Positions 7,184 to 14,770 of a DNA stretch of 15,024 nucleotides are shown in pieces. Positions within the stretch are counted from its first letter, which is position 1. Each line of letters starts with the position of its first letter. The DNA comes from SIG78 sp045533055 (GTDB lineage: Bacteria > Verrucomicrobiota > Lentisphaeria > Victivallales > Victivallaceae), in NCBI GenBank assembly GCA_045533055.1, contig JAZSHD010000080.1:1-15024 (forward strand), written 5' to 3'. The position numbers were made by a program, and so were the translations under genes. The notes beneath the pieces were generated by a model. The model was not told the DNA's origin, ran no database searches, and saw only the letters and a list, made by a program, of their open reading frames with translations.

Positions 7184-8551
7184 TTATTGTTCAGCTGTAA
7201 TTTGCTTTTTTTTCTTCAACTCCCTTGTCATCCAGCGGGAGTCACTCAGAGTCATGAAACTATACATGTAAATAAGTGCCAGCAGCATGGGGCAGAACGC
7301 TCCGTAGATCAATGCCCAGACCGCTTTACGCAAATTGGTGTTTTTGGCGTAGATGATTGCCGGTATAGACGCCCAGGTAAGCGAGAGCAGGGCATTGGCA
7401 GCTAAAAAGATCACCGGATCTTTTGCACCGTAAAAAAGCATGTAGAAGAATGCCGGAACAAACAAAAAGGGCAGTATCAAATTCTGGGTCAATGCCACCC
7501 AGTAGGCGATCAGGACCCAGCTGCGGATATTTTTGGGCGGGAAGTTTTTGAATGCAAATTTGGTCATCATCAGATTTTCCCTTATATCGCCCCTGGTCCA
7601 GCGAAGCAGCATTTTACACGCTCCGGTAACAGTTTTAGGTACACATGTGGTGGCTTGTGCCGTACTTTGATGTACGATCTTATAGTTGCTTCGCAGAATC
7701 AGGGTCGCTAATGCCCGGTCTTCGCCGATCAGAGCCGGACGGTTCATAAAAGTCTGGTTCAGCCACTCGTCAAGGATCGGCAGCAATGCACTTTTCCGGT
7801 AAGCACTCAAAGCTCCGGGCGTACAGAGTACCAGGGTGGTAACACTTTGTGCCGCCCGTAAAAATTCGCAGCCGAATACCAGCAAAACATCCAGTAATGA
7901 AGTAATGAAACTCTGTTCCGGAGTTTTTACCCGGATGGCTCCGGCAACTGCCCCCACCGCCGGATCGGCAAATGGTGATACCAATGCCCGCAAGGTATTG
8001 GGTTTTACTGAAGAATCGCTGTCAACAGTTACGATAATATCGCCTCTTGCCGCCTGAGCGGCTACATGGATAGCATGTTTTTTGCCTTTATTTTCCGGCA
8101 GATTTATCGTTGTAACTTGCTTGGGAGCATAGTTTGCACCCCGGCAAATGTAATCCCAGGTATTGTCTTTGGAGCCGTCATTTACAGCAATGATCTCCAG
8201 CTTGTCGGTGGGGTAATCGCTGTAAAGCAGACTTTTTATGGTGCGTTCAACATAAGCTCCTTCATTATAAGCCGGTACGATTACCGTGCATCCGGGGAGT
8301 TTTTCATCGTCGATTTCGGGTTTTACCGGCCGGTAAAAACAGCACAATATACCGGTTGCCAGTAAATAGAGATAAGTTATTCCCATTACCAGCACTGCAG
8401 TAAGTGACAGCTCCGGCTGCAGTGAATTACGGTAAAATACCAGCAATTCCGGGTCTTTGGCAGCCAATATGGCAAGAACTGCCAAATAAACAGCCAGAAG
8501 CCCCCATAATATAATATCCCGCAATCGCGGGTGTCTGAAAAAACGCAACAT
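7184..8551 (-). CDS. processive GT2 membrane glycosyltransferase (chitin/hyaluronan-synthase-like)
   Basis: From the ATG at 8551 the protein is 455 residues. One or two N-terminal membrane segments (about 13-31 and 47-72) precede a cytoplasmic GT-A domain, and about three or four C-terminal membrane segments follow (from about 344). The motifs are in order: PAYNEG (93), NDGS with D125, DSDSS with D177/D179 binding the metal-nucleotide sugar, TPGALSAYR (about 244-252), GED with D278 as likely base, and MLLRWTRGD (314-322). The last corresponds to QxxRW of processive synthases, but the Gln is Met. TPGALSAYR and the GEDRALATLIL region resemble NodC, chitin and hyaluronan synthases, so the product is probably a beta-linked aminosugar polymer or short oligosaccharide. 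An upstream TTG (8582-8584) keeps the frame open but sits at the predicted transcription start. I therefore prefer the ATG at 8551, although it has no strong ribosome binding site. Confidence 0.85.
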   Translation of the reverse strand: MLRFFRHPRLRDIILWGLLAVYLAVLAILAAKDPELLVFYRNSLQPELSLTAVLVMGITYLYLLATGILCCFYRPVKPEIDDEKLPGCTVIVPAYNEGAYVERTIKSLLYSDYPTDKLEIIAVNDGSKDNTWDYICRGANYAPKQVTTINLPENKGKKHAIHVAAQAARGDIIVTVDSDSSVKPNTLRALVSPFADPAVGAVAGAIRVKTPEQSFITSLLDVLLVFGCEFLRAAQSVTTLVLCTPGALSAYRKSALLPILDEWLNQTFMNRPALIGEDRALATLILRSNYKIVHQSTAQATTCVPKTVTGACKMLLRWTRGDIRENLMMTKFAFKNFPPKNIRSWVLIAYWVALTQNLILPFLFVPAFFYMLFYGAKDPVIFLAANALLSLTWASIPAIIYAKNTNLRKAVWALIYGAFCPMLLALIYMYSFMTLSDSRWMTRELKKKKQITAEQ

Positions 8552-8591
8552 ACTCAAAAAGTTAAACTGATTATTTACATGCAATTCAATT

Positions 8592-8620
8592 AATATATCA
8601 CTGGATATATGTTATTGCAA
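8592..8620 (-). promoter_or_regulatory. extended -10 promoter of the GT2 gene
   Basis: On the minus strand TTGCAA (8620-8615) and TATATT (8597-8592) are spaced 17 nt apart. TGA stands directly before the -10, giving the TGn extension. The transcription start should be near 8585, leaving a leader of about 34 nt to the ATG at 8551. A 7-bp-arm inverted repeat (8593-8610) overlaps the -10 and spacer. Confidence 0.6.
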
Positions 8621-8646
8621 GTTGCCACAGCTGCGGTTAAGCGTTT

Positions 8647-9723
8647 TTATCTCTTTTTTGCAGTTTGACGAAAACCCCAATCCAGCAGTCTGGCGGTAAA
8701 GTCAAAACAGTTCTGTCTTTTGCTGAATCCGGTAACTACGCCTGCCAGGCGTTTACCGTTGCGTTTACAGCTGAAAGCCAGACAGTTGCCGGCAGCATTG
8801 GTATAGCCGGTTTTTAATCCTTCCATACCCTTGATGCTTCCCAACAGGCGGTTGCCGTTGCGGATAATACCGTACGGGGTATTGGCCTCCCGCAAAGAGG
8901 TGTATTTGATGATTTGCGGATAGTCATAAAGACGATCGATAAGCTTGACCATGTCAAGGCAGCTTGCTTTATTCATCAGGGTATCTTCAGGGTTTTTTCC
9001 GTAAATCGGCAAACCGTTGGCATTGTAAAATCTGCCTTCTTCCATACCGATACGATAAGCTGTACGATTCATTTTTTTGATGAATGTACTGTTTTCGCCA
9101 TTGCCGAAATATTCAGCTACAAGATGTGCTGCATCGTTGGCACTGCGGAGCATTGAGTAGATAAAGAGGTCGTTTAGTGGAACTTTTTCGCCGGGTTTCA
9201 GATTCATTTTTACCTTATCGGCATTGGCACATTCCAGCGAAACGGTTACTTTGGTTTTAAGATCGATCTCCTCGCGTTTTTCCAGCTCTTCAAAAGCTGT
9301 ATAAACAGTCAGCAGTTTGGTCAGCGAAGCAATGGGTACCGGAGCTTTACTGTTTTGCTGCCAGAGGATTTTGTGGTTATCCAAATCCACCAGAATACCT
9401 GCATTGAAACGGTATTTTGCCATAGTTGCAGGTAATTTGGAGGTGCGGGAGGCGTCAAACCGCACCCGGTTGACAGTACGGTCTGCACGCTTGAAACGGT
9501 ATTGTTTGACCGGTTGCGGCATTGGAACTGTTTCAGCAGGCTGCATGGAGAGTTCCTGCGGCAGCTGCAGTGATTTTATAGGGGGGGGCAACTGCTGCAT
9601 TGCAGCGGCATCGTTTTTTATATTTTCCCGGGCAGAACTCCGGGCGGCAGTGCTTATGCCGATAACCAGAACAACAGTAAAAATGATAAAACAGACTACC
9701 AGTGCAATTACTTTTTCTCTCAT
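8647..9723 (-). CDS. D-alanyl-D-alanine carboxypeptidase (peptidase S11, PBP5/6 type)
   Basis: From the ATG at 9723 the protein is 358 residues. It trims the terminal D-Ala from peptidoglycan stem pentapeptides on the outer face of the inner membrane. All three penicillin-binding motifs are present: SLTK with S133 as nucleophile and K136, SAN at 194-196, and KTG at 304-306. A hydrophobic segment (4-23) acts as signal or anchor. A Pro/Gln-rich linker (about 43-75) leads to the catalytic domain (about 105-350). The C-terminal beta domain and amphipathic anchor of E. coli PBP5 are absent, so membrane attachment probably relies on the N-terminus. In-frame starts further upstream (GTG 9792, ATG 9750) lie at or before the predicted transcription start and would precede the hydrophobic segment with polar residues, so I reject them. 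A GT2 gene follows 95 bp downstream on the same strand. Confidence 0.92.
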   Translation of the reverse strand: MREKVIALVVCFIIFTVVLVIGISTAARSSARENIKNDAAAMQQLPPPIKSLQLPQELSMQPAETVPMPQPVKQYRFKRADRTVNRVRFDASRTSKLPATMAKYRFNAGILVDLDNHKILWQQNSKAPVPIASLTKLLTVYTAFEELEKREEIDLKTKVTVSLECANADKVKMNLKPGEKVPLNDLFIYSMLRSANDAAHLVAEYFGNGENSTFIKKMNRTAYRIGMEEGRFYNANGLPIYGKNPEDTLMNKASCLDMVKLIDRLYDYPQIIKYTSLREANTPYGIIRNGNRLLGSIKGMEGLKTGYTNAAGNCLAFSCKRNGKRLAGVVTGFSKRQNCFDFTARLLDWGFRQTAKKR

Positions 9724-9763
9724 AACCGTAAATTCCCAAAGATTTATCATGCTTGCGGTATGT

Positions 9764-9792
9764 AATATAACACAAAAGTAAGAGGTTTGCAC
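9764..9792 (-). promoter_or_regulatory. extended -10 promoter of the carboxypeptidase gene
   Basis: The minus strand has TATATT (9769-9764) directly preceded by TGT, an extended -10. A weak -35, GTGCAA (9792-9787), lies 17 nt upstream. Transcription would begin near 9757, giving a leader of about 34 nt to the ATG at 9723. Confidence 0.5.
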
Positions 9793-9816
9793 ATCTGTAA
9801 GACTTTTTTTACAGAT
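9793..9816. promoter_or_regulatory. 8-bp-arm inverted repeat between divergent promoters
   Basis: ATCTGTAA (9793-9800) and TTACAGAT (9809-9816) are perfect inverted repeats separated by 8 nt. The dyad starts next to the -35 of the carboxypeptidase promoter and ends just before the candidate -35 of the GT4 promoter. That suits a shared operator. A T-rich stretch follows on the plus strand, but no gene reads into it from the left, so a terminator role is unlikely. Confidence 0.4.
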
Positions 9817-9822
9817 TTTTGT

Positions 9823-9851
9823 TTGTATTTCTTAAATCAGGGGGTTATATT
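9823..9851 (+). promoter_or_regulatory. candidate promoter of the GT4-pyrC-hemW-MFS run
   Basis: TTGTAT (9823-9828) and TATATT (9846-9851) are spaced 17 nt apart. The -10 is good and the -35 weak. The leader to the ATG at 9898 would be about 40 nt. A second TATATT (9863-9868) has no plausible -35. Confidence 0.4.
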
Positions 9852-9897
9852 TATGCACAGTTTATATTCAAATTGACAGAATAATCTAAGGATTTTT

Positions 9898-11115
9898 ATG
9901 AAAATCTTGCTGGTATTGGCACATTTTGACCGGCATAAGTGGGATTCACTTACCGATCAGGCTTGGAATATTGCCCGGTTGCTTACAGCTTCAGGGGAAG
10001 CCCAATGTGCCATTGCAGCGGTCAGGGCCGCCGGAGAACCGGCTTTGGAAGTTGTTAAAAATGTTACCATTCGCAGGTTTTCTGCAAGGTATTCGCTGTT
10101 GGCACGACTGCGTGATCTTTTTTTTCGCGGTAACTCGGGCAGAACTGAATTGCCGGGATTGGAGATCTATCTGAAAAAAAACCGCTTTGATCTTGTGCAT
10201 GTTATGACCCCGGATTGGCTTTGTGCGGCAACAGTCCGGATGGCAGCTGAACAGAATATACCTTGTCTGGTGACATGCCGCAGTGAAGAATTTAAGACTT
10301 TTGACGCAGCCGTAAAACAAAACAGGCAGGTGGGCGATTTATCCTCATTCAGCAAATTTTTTGATAAATACGCCAGCGGTTTGAAGCGGGCAGACCGGAT
10401 TTTCTGTACCGATAAAAGACTTTTCAGTGCTTTGAACGGAAAGGTTGATAAAGAGCATTTACTCAGCTGGTCTGCCGGGGTGGATTGCGAATACTTTGCC
10501 AAGCCTTCCACGGTGGATTTTCGCAAAATATATCAGCTGCCGCCCAACAGTTTACTGCTGCTGACCGTGGGGCATATATCGGAAAGTAAAAATCAGAAAA
10601 TGCTTCTGGAGATAGTTTCTCTGCTTAAACGCCGGGGTTGGAATTGTCAGCTGCTGGTGCTGGGGTGGGCAGAAAATGAAGAGTATTTCAAGGAGTTTAA
10701 CAACTATATAGCAGAGCATAAACTTAACAATACAGTTAAAGTGATCCCCGGTTTGCCGCCGGGCGATGAACGGTTCCGGGCGGCTTATCAGACAGCGTCG
10801 CTGGTGCTGCTGCCGGCAAGGTTTGAGGTTTCGGCATCGGCGGTGCTTGAAGCGTGGTCGGCGGGGGTGCCGGTGGTGGCTTCGCCTGCCGGTTCCGGCG
10901 GCGAGATCATAACTGATAAAGTTACCGGCAGACTGGTTCCGGTGCGGGATTTTCAGGAGTGGGTGAGCTGTTGCGAAGAACTGTTGAATGACCGCAACCG
11001 CAAAGAGCTGGAAAAAATGCGTTCAGCAGCAAGAAGCGAGGCTAAAAAATATGCATGGCGTGAGCGGTTGAATGAGCTTTTGAATATTTATAAGGATGTA
11101 ATAGACAATAAATAA
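9898..11115 (+). CDS. GT4-family glycosyltransferase (GT-B fold)
   Basis: This 405-residue protein is of the usual length for GT4 enzymes. The N-terminal Rossmann half begins MKILLVLAHFD and contains RFDLVHVMTPDW (about 96-107), typical of the acceptor-side domain. The C-terminal half carries LLLLTVGHISESKNQKMLLE (about 219-238), the classic VGR/H...K-[NG] nucleotide-sugar region. It also has the E-x7-E motif (E310, E318) in FEVSASAVLEAWSAGVPVVASP, which binds the donor ribose/phosphate. There is no membrane segment, so it acts in the cytoplasm or at the membrane face. It probably transfers a hexose from a nucleotide sugar with retention, in surface glycan or lipid glycosylation. TAAGGA (9887-9892) is 5 nt from the ATG. 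It is the first gene of a plus-strand run, reading away from the carboxypeptidase gene. The sugar and the acceptor are not deducible. Confidence 0.85.
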   Translation: MKILLVLAHFDRHKWDSLTDQAWNIARLLTASGEAQCAIAAVRAAGEPALEVVKNVTIRRFSARYSLLARLRDLFFRGNSGRTELPGLEIYLKKNRFDLVHVMTPDWLCAATVRMAAEQNIPCLVTCRSEEFKTFDAAVKQNRQVGDLSSFSKFFDKYASGLKRADRIFCTDKRLFSALNGKVDKEHLLSWSAGVDCEYFAKPSTVDFRKIYQLPPNSLLLLTVGHISESKNQKMLLEIVSLLKRRGWNCQLLVLGWAENEEYFKEFNNYIAEHKLNNTVKVIPGLPPGDERFRAAYQTASLVLLPARFEVSASAVLEAWSAGVPVVASPAGSGGEIITDKVTGRLVPVRDFQEWVSCCEELLNDRNRKELEKMRSAARSEAKKYAWRERLNELLNIYKDVIDNK

Positions 11116-11136
11116 TAAACAACTTGATAAAATTAT

Positions 11137-11140
11137 AGGA
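11137..11140 (+). promoter_or_regulatory. ribosome binding site favouring the second ATG of pyrC
   Basis: AGGA lies 9 nt before the ATG at 11150 but only 3 nt before the in-frame ATG at 11144. The spacing favours the later start, which shortens the product by two residues. Confidence 0.5.
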
Positions 11141-11149
11141 TAAATGCTT

Positions 11150-12421
11150 ATGAAAGAGTATCTGTTGAAAAATGTCCGTCTGATCGACCCTGCCCGCAAG
11201 ATCGATCAGGTTTGTGATCTGGGGGTTGCCGGTAATCAGATGTGCGATCCATCTGATTTGAAAAATCCCGAAGTAATTGATTTGACCGGCAAAGTTGCCG
11301 CCCCCGGCTTTATTGATTTGCATGTGCATTTGCGTCAGCCGGGCAACAATGCTGCCGAAACTATTGCCAGCGGCACTGCTGCGGCGGCTGCCGGCGGTTT
11401 TACCGCAGTTGTGGCAATGCCCAACACCAGTCCCGCAGCCGATACCCCCGGAGCCATTGAGTATTTACGCAGCATTGCCAACAGCAAAGGCGTGGTGCGG
11501 GTGCTGGCATCCGGCTGTATGACCAAAAATCTGGCGGGCGAAGAGATGGCTCCCATCGGCGGCTTGAAAAGTGCCGGAGTTGTGGCGTTGACCGACGATG
11601 GCAAATGTATCCAAAATAGTGCCCTGATGCGGCATGTTATGGAATACGCCAAGAGCTTTGAACTGCCCATTATGGATCATTGTGAAGAAAAGAACATGGC
11701 TGCCGGCGGCGTTATGCACGAAGGTCAGTGGTCAGTTCTGCTGGGCTTCAAAGGCATGTCTGCTTTGGCTGAAGAGTTGATCGTTGCCCGTGATATCATG
11801 CTTGCCCGTGCCATCGACTGGCATGTGCATTTGCAGCACTTGAGCACCGCCGAAAGCGTGCGTATGGTGCGTGATGCCCGCAAACGCAACATCAAAGTTA
11901 CTGCCGAAGCTACTCCGCATCATATAGCTTTGACCGATGAGTGCATCAAGAGCTTTGATACCAACTACAAGATGAATCCGCCGCTGCGTTCGGAAGCTGA
12001 CCGTCAGGCGTTGCTGGAAGGTCTTGCCGATGATACTATTACAGTTATCGCCACTGACCACGCCCCCCATACGGCTACCAGCAAAACTGTGGAATTTGAC
12101 TACGCACCTTTCGGCATCATCGGTTTGGAAACTGCTGTACCGGTAACGCTTACAGAATTGGTACATACCGGAGTCTTGACTCTGCCCCAGTGGGTAGCCA
12201 AATTCACCACCGGCCCGGCGGATGTGCTGTTGATGAAAGATTATAATTTAGCCAACGGCAAAGCAGCCGATATAACGGTCATCGACCCCGAACTTGAATT
12301 TACTGTGGATAAAAACACCTTCCGCTCCCAGAGCCGCAACACCCCGTTTGACGGCAAAAAATGCAAGGGCAAAGCTGTGGGGACCATGGTTGACGGTGTG
12401 TGGGTATACCGCGAATTCTGA
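11150..12421 (+). CDS. pyrC: dihydroorotase, class I
   Basis: This 423-residue amidohydrolase catalyses the reversible cyclisation of N-carbamoyl-aspartate to dihydroorotate, the third step of pyrimidine synthesis. Metal ligands of the TIM barrel are visible: the HxH pair in GFIDLHVHLRQPG (H58, H60), D149 in LTDDGK, H177 in MDHCEE, H230 in QHLSTAES, and D303 in ATDHAPHT. R62 in HLR and the MPNT segment (about 90-93) bind the substrate carboxylate. The length and these motifs fit the class I bacterial enzyme rather than the shorter E. coli type. HLRQPG carries Gln where Glu or Asp is common; R62 is kept. Allantoinase and dihydropyrimidinase are related alternatives, but LTDDGK and ATDHAPHT favour dihydroorotase. 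It follows the GT4 gene by 34 nt with no terminator, and hemW starts 3 nt after its stop. Confidence 0.93.
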   Translation: MKEYLLKNVRLIDPARKIDQVCDLGVAGNQMCDPSDLKNPEVIDLTGKVAAPGFIDLHVHLRQPGNNAAETIASGTAAAAAGGFTAVVAMPNTSPAADTPGAIEYLRSIANSKGVVRVLASGCMTKNLAGEEMAPIGGLKSAGVVALTDDGKCIQNSALMRHVMEYAKSFELPIMDHCEEKNMAAGGVMHEGQWSVLLGFKGMSALAEELIVARDIMLARAIDWHVHLQHLSTAESVRMVRDARKRNIKVTAEATPHHIALTDECIKSFDTNYKMNPPLRSEADRQALLEGLADDTITVIATDHAPHTATSKTVEFDYAPFGIIGLETAVPVTLTELVHTGVLTLPQWVAKFTTGPADVLLMKDYNLANGKAADITVIDPELEFTVDKNTFRSQSRNTPFDGKKCKGKAVGTMVDGVWVYREF

Positions 12422-12424
12422 TCT

Positions 12425-13558
12425 ATGCGTTTGATTCCGGAAAAGTGCTGGCACAATTTGTATATACATATACCATTTTGTGTCAGCAAGTGCGGCTATT
12501 GTGCGTTTTATTCGGAAACACAATGCGGTTCGGCGATACGGAAAAATTATCTTGCTGCGGTAAAGGATTTTTTGCTGCAGCAGGAGTTTTCTTCCCCGGT
12601 CAAAACCGTCTATATCGGGGGCGGTACACCAAATTTTCTGACGGCTGAAGAAATGGCAGAACTCTTTGAGTTTGTGTATAAGATCGTACCGTTGGCAGAG
12701 GAGTGCGAAGTAAGTAGCGAACTCAATCCGGAGCTGCTGACTGCCGGTAAGCTGTCGGTTTTGAATGAATACGCTACCCGTTTGAGTTTGGGCGTGCAGA
12801 GTTTTGACGAAAGCGTCCGGAATTTGCTCATGCGTAAATGCAGCAGCGAACACTTGCAAAAAGCCCTCAAACTTCTGGAAAAACGCCGTGCCCGGCATTT
12901 CAATATAGATTTGATCTACGGTGTGGCTGGCGTTCCGGAAAAGGTTTTGGCAAATGACTTGAGTTTAGCCGTGGAGTATGGTGCCGATCACTTATCGTGC
13001 TACTCGCTGACCGCCGAAGAAAACAGCCGTTTGGGGTTGAATTCGCCGGTGGCAGATGACAGCGAAGCGGCAGATCGCTGGTTGTTTATCGGCGAAAAAC
13101 TCTCTGAATACGGCATAAACCGCTACGAAATCTCCAACTACGCAAAGAGTGATGCTCATTGCCGACACAATGTAAATGTGTGGCGGGGCGATACTTTGCT
13201 GGGGGCAGGGGCGGCGGCAGCCGGATTCAATGGAATTGACCGATATAATTTTACTGAAAGTATAGATGATTTTATTGCCGGAAGAACTCCGGAGTTTGAC
13301 TGCATAACACCAGGAGAACGGTTGTTGGAGATTTTTGCAGTCAACTTGCGGACTGTTGAAGGTTGGCAGAAAAATATTTGGGAGAAACTTTATCCCGGCA
13401 GTTGGGATAAAATGTATAAAATGTGTAAAAACTGTGCTGCAGAAAATCCGGTGTGGTGGTGTTTGGAAAATGATCATATAGCATTGACCCAAGCCGGATT
13501 GCTTTTCTGGGATGATGCGGCAATGGATGTATTGAGTTGGGATGAAGAGTTATTATGA
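12425..13558 (+). CDS. hemW: radical-SAM heme chaperone HemW (HemN-like)
   Basis: This 377-residue protein carries the radical-SAM cluster CxxxCxxC at C19, C23 and C26 in HIPFCVSKCGYCAF. Phe28 follows the last Cys by two; true coproporphyrinogen dehydrogenase HemN has Cys there, so HemW is the better call. The following motifs support the family: YIGGGTPNFLTAEEM (SAM-binding GGGTP), ELNPELLT, RLSLGVQSFDESVRNLL, NIDLIYGV, and NRYEISNYAK with the HNVNVWRGD segment. The C-terminal part has the HemW-type NLRTVEGW and a short winged-helix-like end. HemW proteins bind heme and hand it to acceptors and are often misnamed as oxygen-independent coproporphyrinogen oxidase. No strong ribosome binding site precedes the ATG. 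The 3-nt gap after pyrC suggests coupled translation, and its stop overlaps the next start as ATGA. Confidence 0.92.
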   Translation: MRLIPEKCWHNLYIHIPFCVSKCGYCAFYSETQCGSAIRKNYLAAVKDFLLQQEFSSPVKTVYIGGGTPNFLTAEEMAELFEFVYKIVPLAEECEVSSELNPELLTAGKLSVLNEYATRLSLGVQSFDESVRNLLMRKCSSEHLQKALKLLEKRRARHFNIDLIYGVAGVPEKVLANDLSLAVEYGADHLSCYSLTAEENSRLGLNSPVADDSEAADRWLFIGEKLSEYGINRYEISNYAKSDAHCRHNVNVWRGDTLLGAGAAAAGFNGIDRYNFTESIDDFIAGRTPEFDCITPGERLLEIFAVNLRTVEGWQKNIWEKLYPGSWDKMYKMCKNCAAENPVWWCLENDHIALTQAGLLFWDDAAMDVLSWDEELL

Positions 13559-14766
13559 AGTTCGGCAGATTTGATTATGCGGCGTTTTTGCTTTTTATGG
13601 CATACGCCGTTTGTTCGTTGATCATACCCGTAGTGCTGGTGGAAGTGGCACAGGATCTGAATTTTGATCTGGATAAAGGCGGCATGTCCGCCGGCGGTAT
13701 ATTGCAAGCGGGCCGCAGTGCGACCATGGTGGGGGCAATGTTTGTTTGCAGCATGCTTGCCTGCCGCTTCGGATTGCGTAAATCGCTGGCGATGGCGGCG
13801 ATTTTTATGTCGGTGGGGATCCTGCTGGCGGCGTTCAGCCAATGGTACTGGATGCTGCTGGTGGTGCTGATCATTGCCGGTATCGGCGAAGGATTGGTGG
13901 AAGGGTTGGCCACACCATTTATCGGCGAACTGCACAAAGATAATGAGCCGGGCAGATATATGAATTTTTCTCACGGCTTCTGGTCGGTGGGGATTTTTGG
14001 CTGCATACCGCTGTTGGGCTGGCTTTTGAGCTGTAATGTATCGTGGCGAGTACTTTGCGTGATCGTGGCGGCAGGGGCGTTGATCCCGGCAGTGATGCTC
14101 TTTATCCGGGGTAAGAAAAGGATCAGCCAACTGGAAGGTATCGGCAGATTTGATGCCCCCGGAGCGTTGAAGAAGGCGTGGAATATTGTAAAATGCAAAC
14201 AGTTCTGGCTCTTCTTCTTTGCTATGTTCGTTGCGGGGGGCGGTGAATTCGGAGCCACTTTCTGGTGTGCGTCGCTTTTGCGTTTGGAATACAACGCTTC
14301 GCCATTAGTGGGCGGCTTGGCAACGGCAGTATTTTCGGCGGGCATGATGATCGGCAGAACCGGCAGCGGCGTGCTGATAAGTCAGAAAAATCTTCCGCAC
14401 TTGATAATGATTTCGGCAGTAGCCGGAGCGATTTTATCCTGCTTATTTGTAGTTATGGGCAGCATGGCAGGAGTAATGGTGCTGCTGTTTTTTGTCGGGT
14501 TGGCAAGTGCACCGTTCTGGCCCAGTGTGCAGAGTTACACCGTTGACCGGTTGGATCATCTGGACAGTACCACATTGTATATTCTGTTATCCTGTGCAGG
14601 GGTGCCCGGCTGCGGATTTTTAAGTATGGTAATGGGCAAAGCCGGGGATTTATGGGGATTAAGGATGGCATTTCTGGCGATCCCGGTATGTTATGTGATC
14701 TTGGCTGGCTTGATAGCTTACGATTACTACATCTGCAAAGGCAGAAAAAAGATGCAGTCCAAGTAG
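13555..14766 (+). CDS. MFS transporter, 12 transmembrane segments
   Basis: This 403-residue inner-membrane protein shows about twelve hydrophobic segments in two groups of six: about 8-31, 56-71, 76-95, 98-120, 138-159, 163-184, then 217-240, 251-266, 281-300, 303-323, 338-360 and 369-392. A charged loop (about 185-215) separates the halves. The RFGLRK turn (71-76) after the second segment corresponds to the conserved loop-2/3 motif of the superfamily, in degenerate form. The glycine-rich fourth segment (AGIGEGLVEGLATPF) is also typical. The substrate cannot be inferred. The start overlaps the hemW stop (ATGA), and a weak GAAGAG (13544-13549) lies 5 nt before it. It is the last gene of the plus-strand run. 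Its TAG stop is followed after four bases by a 9-bp tandem repeat, and no intrinsic terminator is visible afterwards. Confidence 0.88.
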   Translation: MKFGRFDYAAFLLFMAYAVCSLIIPVVLVEVAQDLNFDLDKGGMSAGGILQAGRSATMVGAMFVCSMLACRFGLRKSLAMAAIFMSVGILLAAFSQWYWMLLVVLIIAGIGEGLVEGLATPFIGELHKDNEPGRYMNFSHGFWSVGIFGCIPLLGWLLSCNVSWRVLCVIVAAGALIPAVMLFIRGKKRISQLEGIGRFDAPGALKKAWNIVKCKQFWLFFFAMFVAGGGEFGATFWCASLLRLEYNASPLVGGLATAVFSAGMMIGRTGSGVLISQKNLPHLIMISAVAGAILSCLFVVMGSMAGVMVLLFFVGLASAPFWPSVQSYTVDRLDHLDSTTLYILLSCAGVPGCGFLSMVMGKAGDLWGLRMAFLAIPVCYVILAGLIAYDYYICKGRKKMQSK

Positions 14767-14770
14767 AAAA

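Noticed and set aside
8625..8640. Possible hairpin after the carboxypeptidase stop
   Set aside because: The near-palindrome around CAGCTG has no room for a loop and no T-run, so it is not a terminator.
12248..12898. Minus-strand frame of 216 residues
   Set aside because: It is antisense to the conserved pyrC and hemW genes, and its composition fits a shadow frame.
13474..14130. Minus-strand His/Gln-rich frame of 218 residues
   Set aside because: It is antisense to the membrane segments of the transporter; the His/Gln richness comes from complementing hydrophobic codons.
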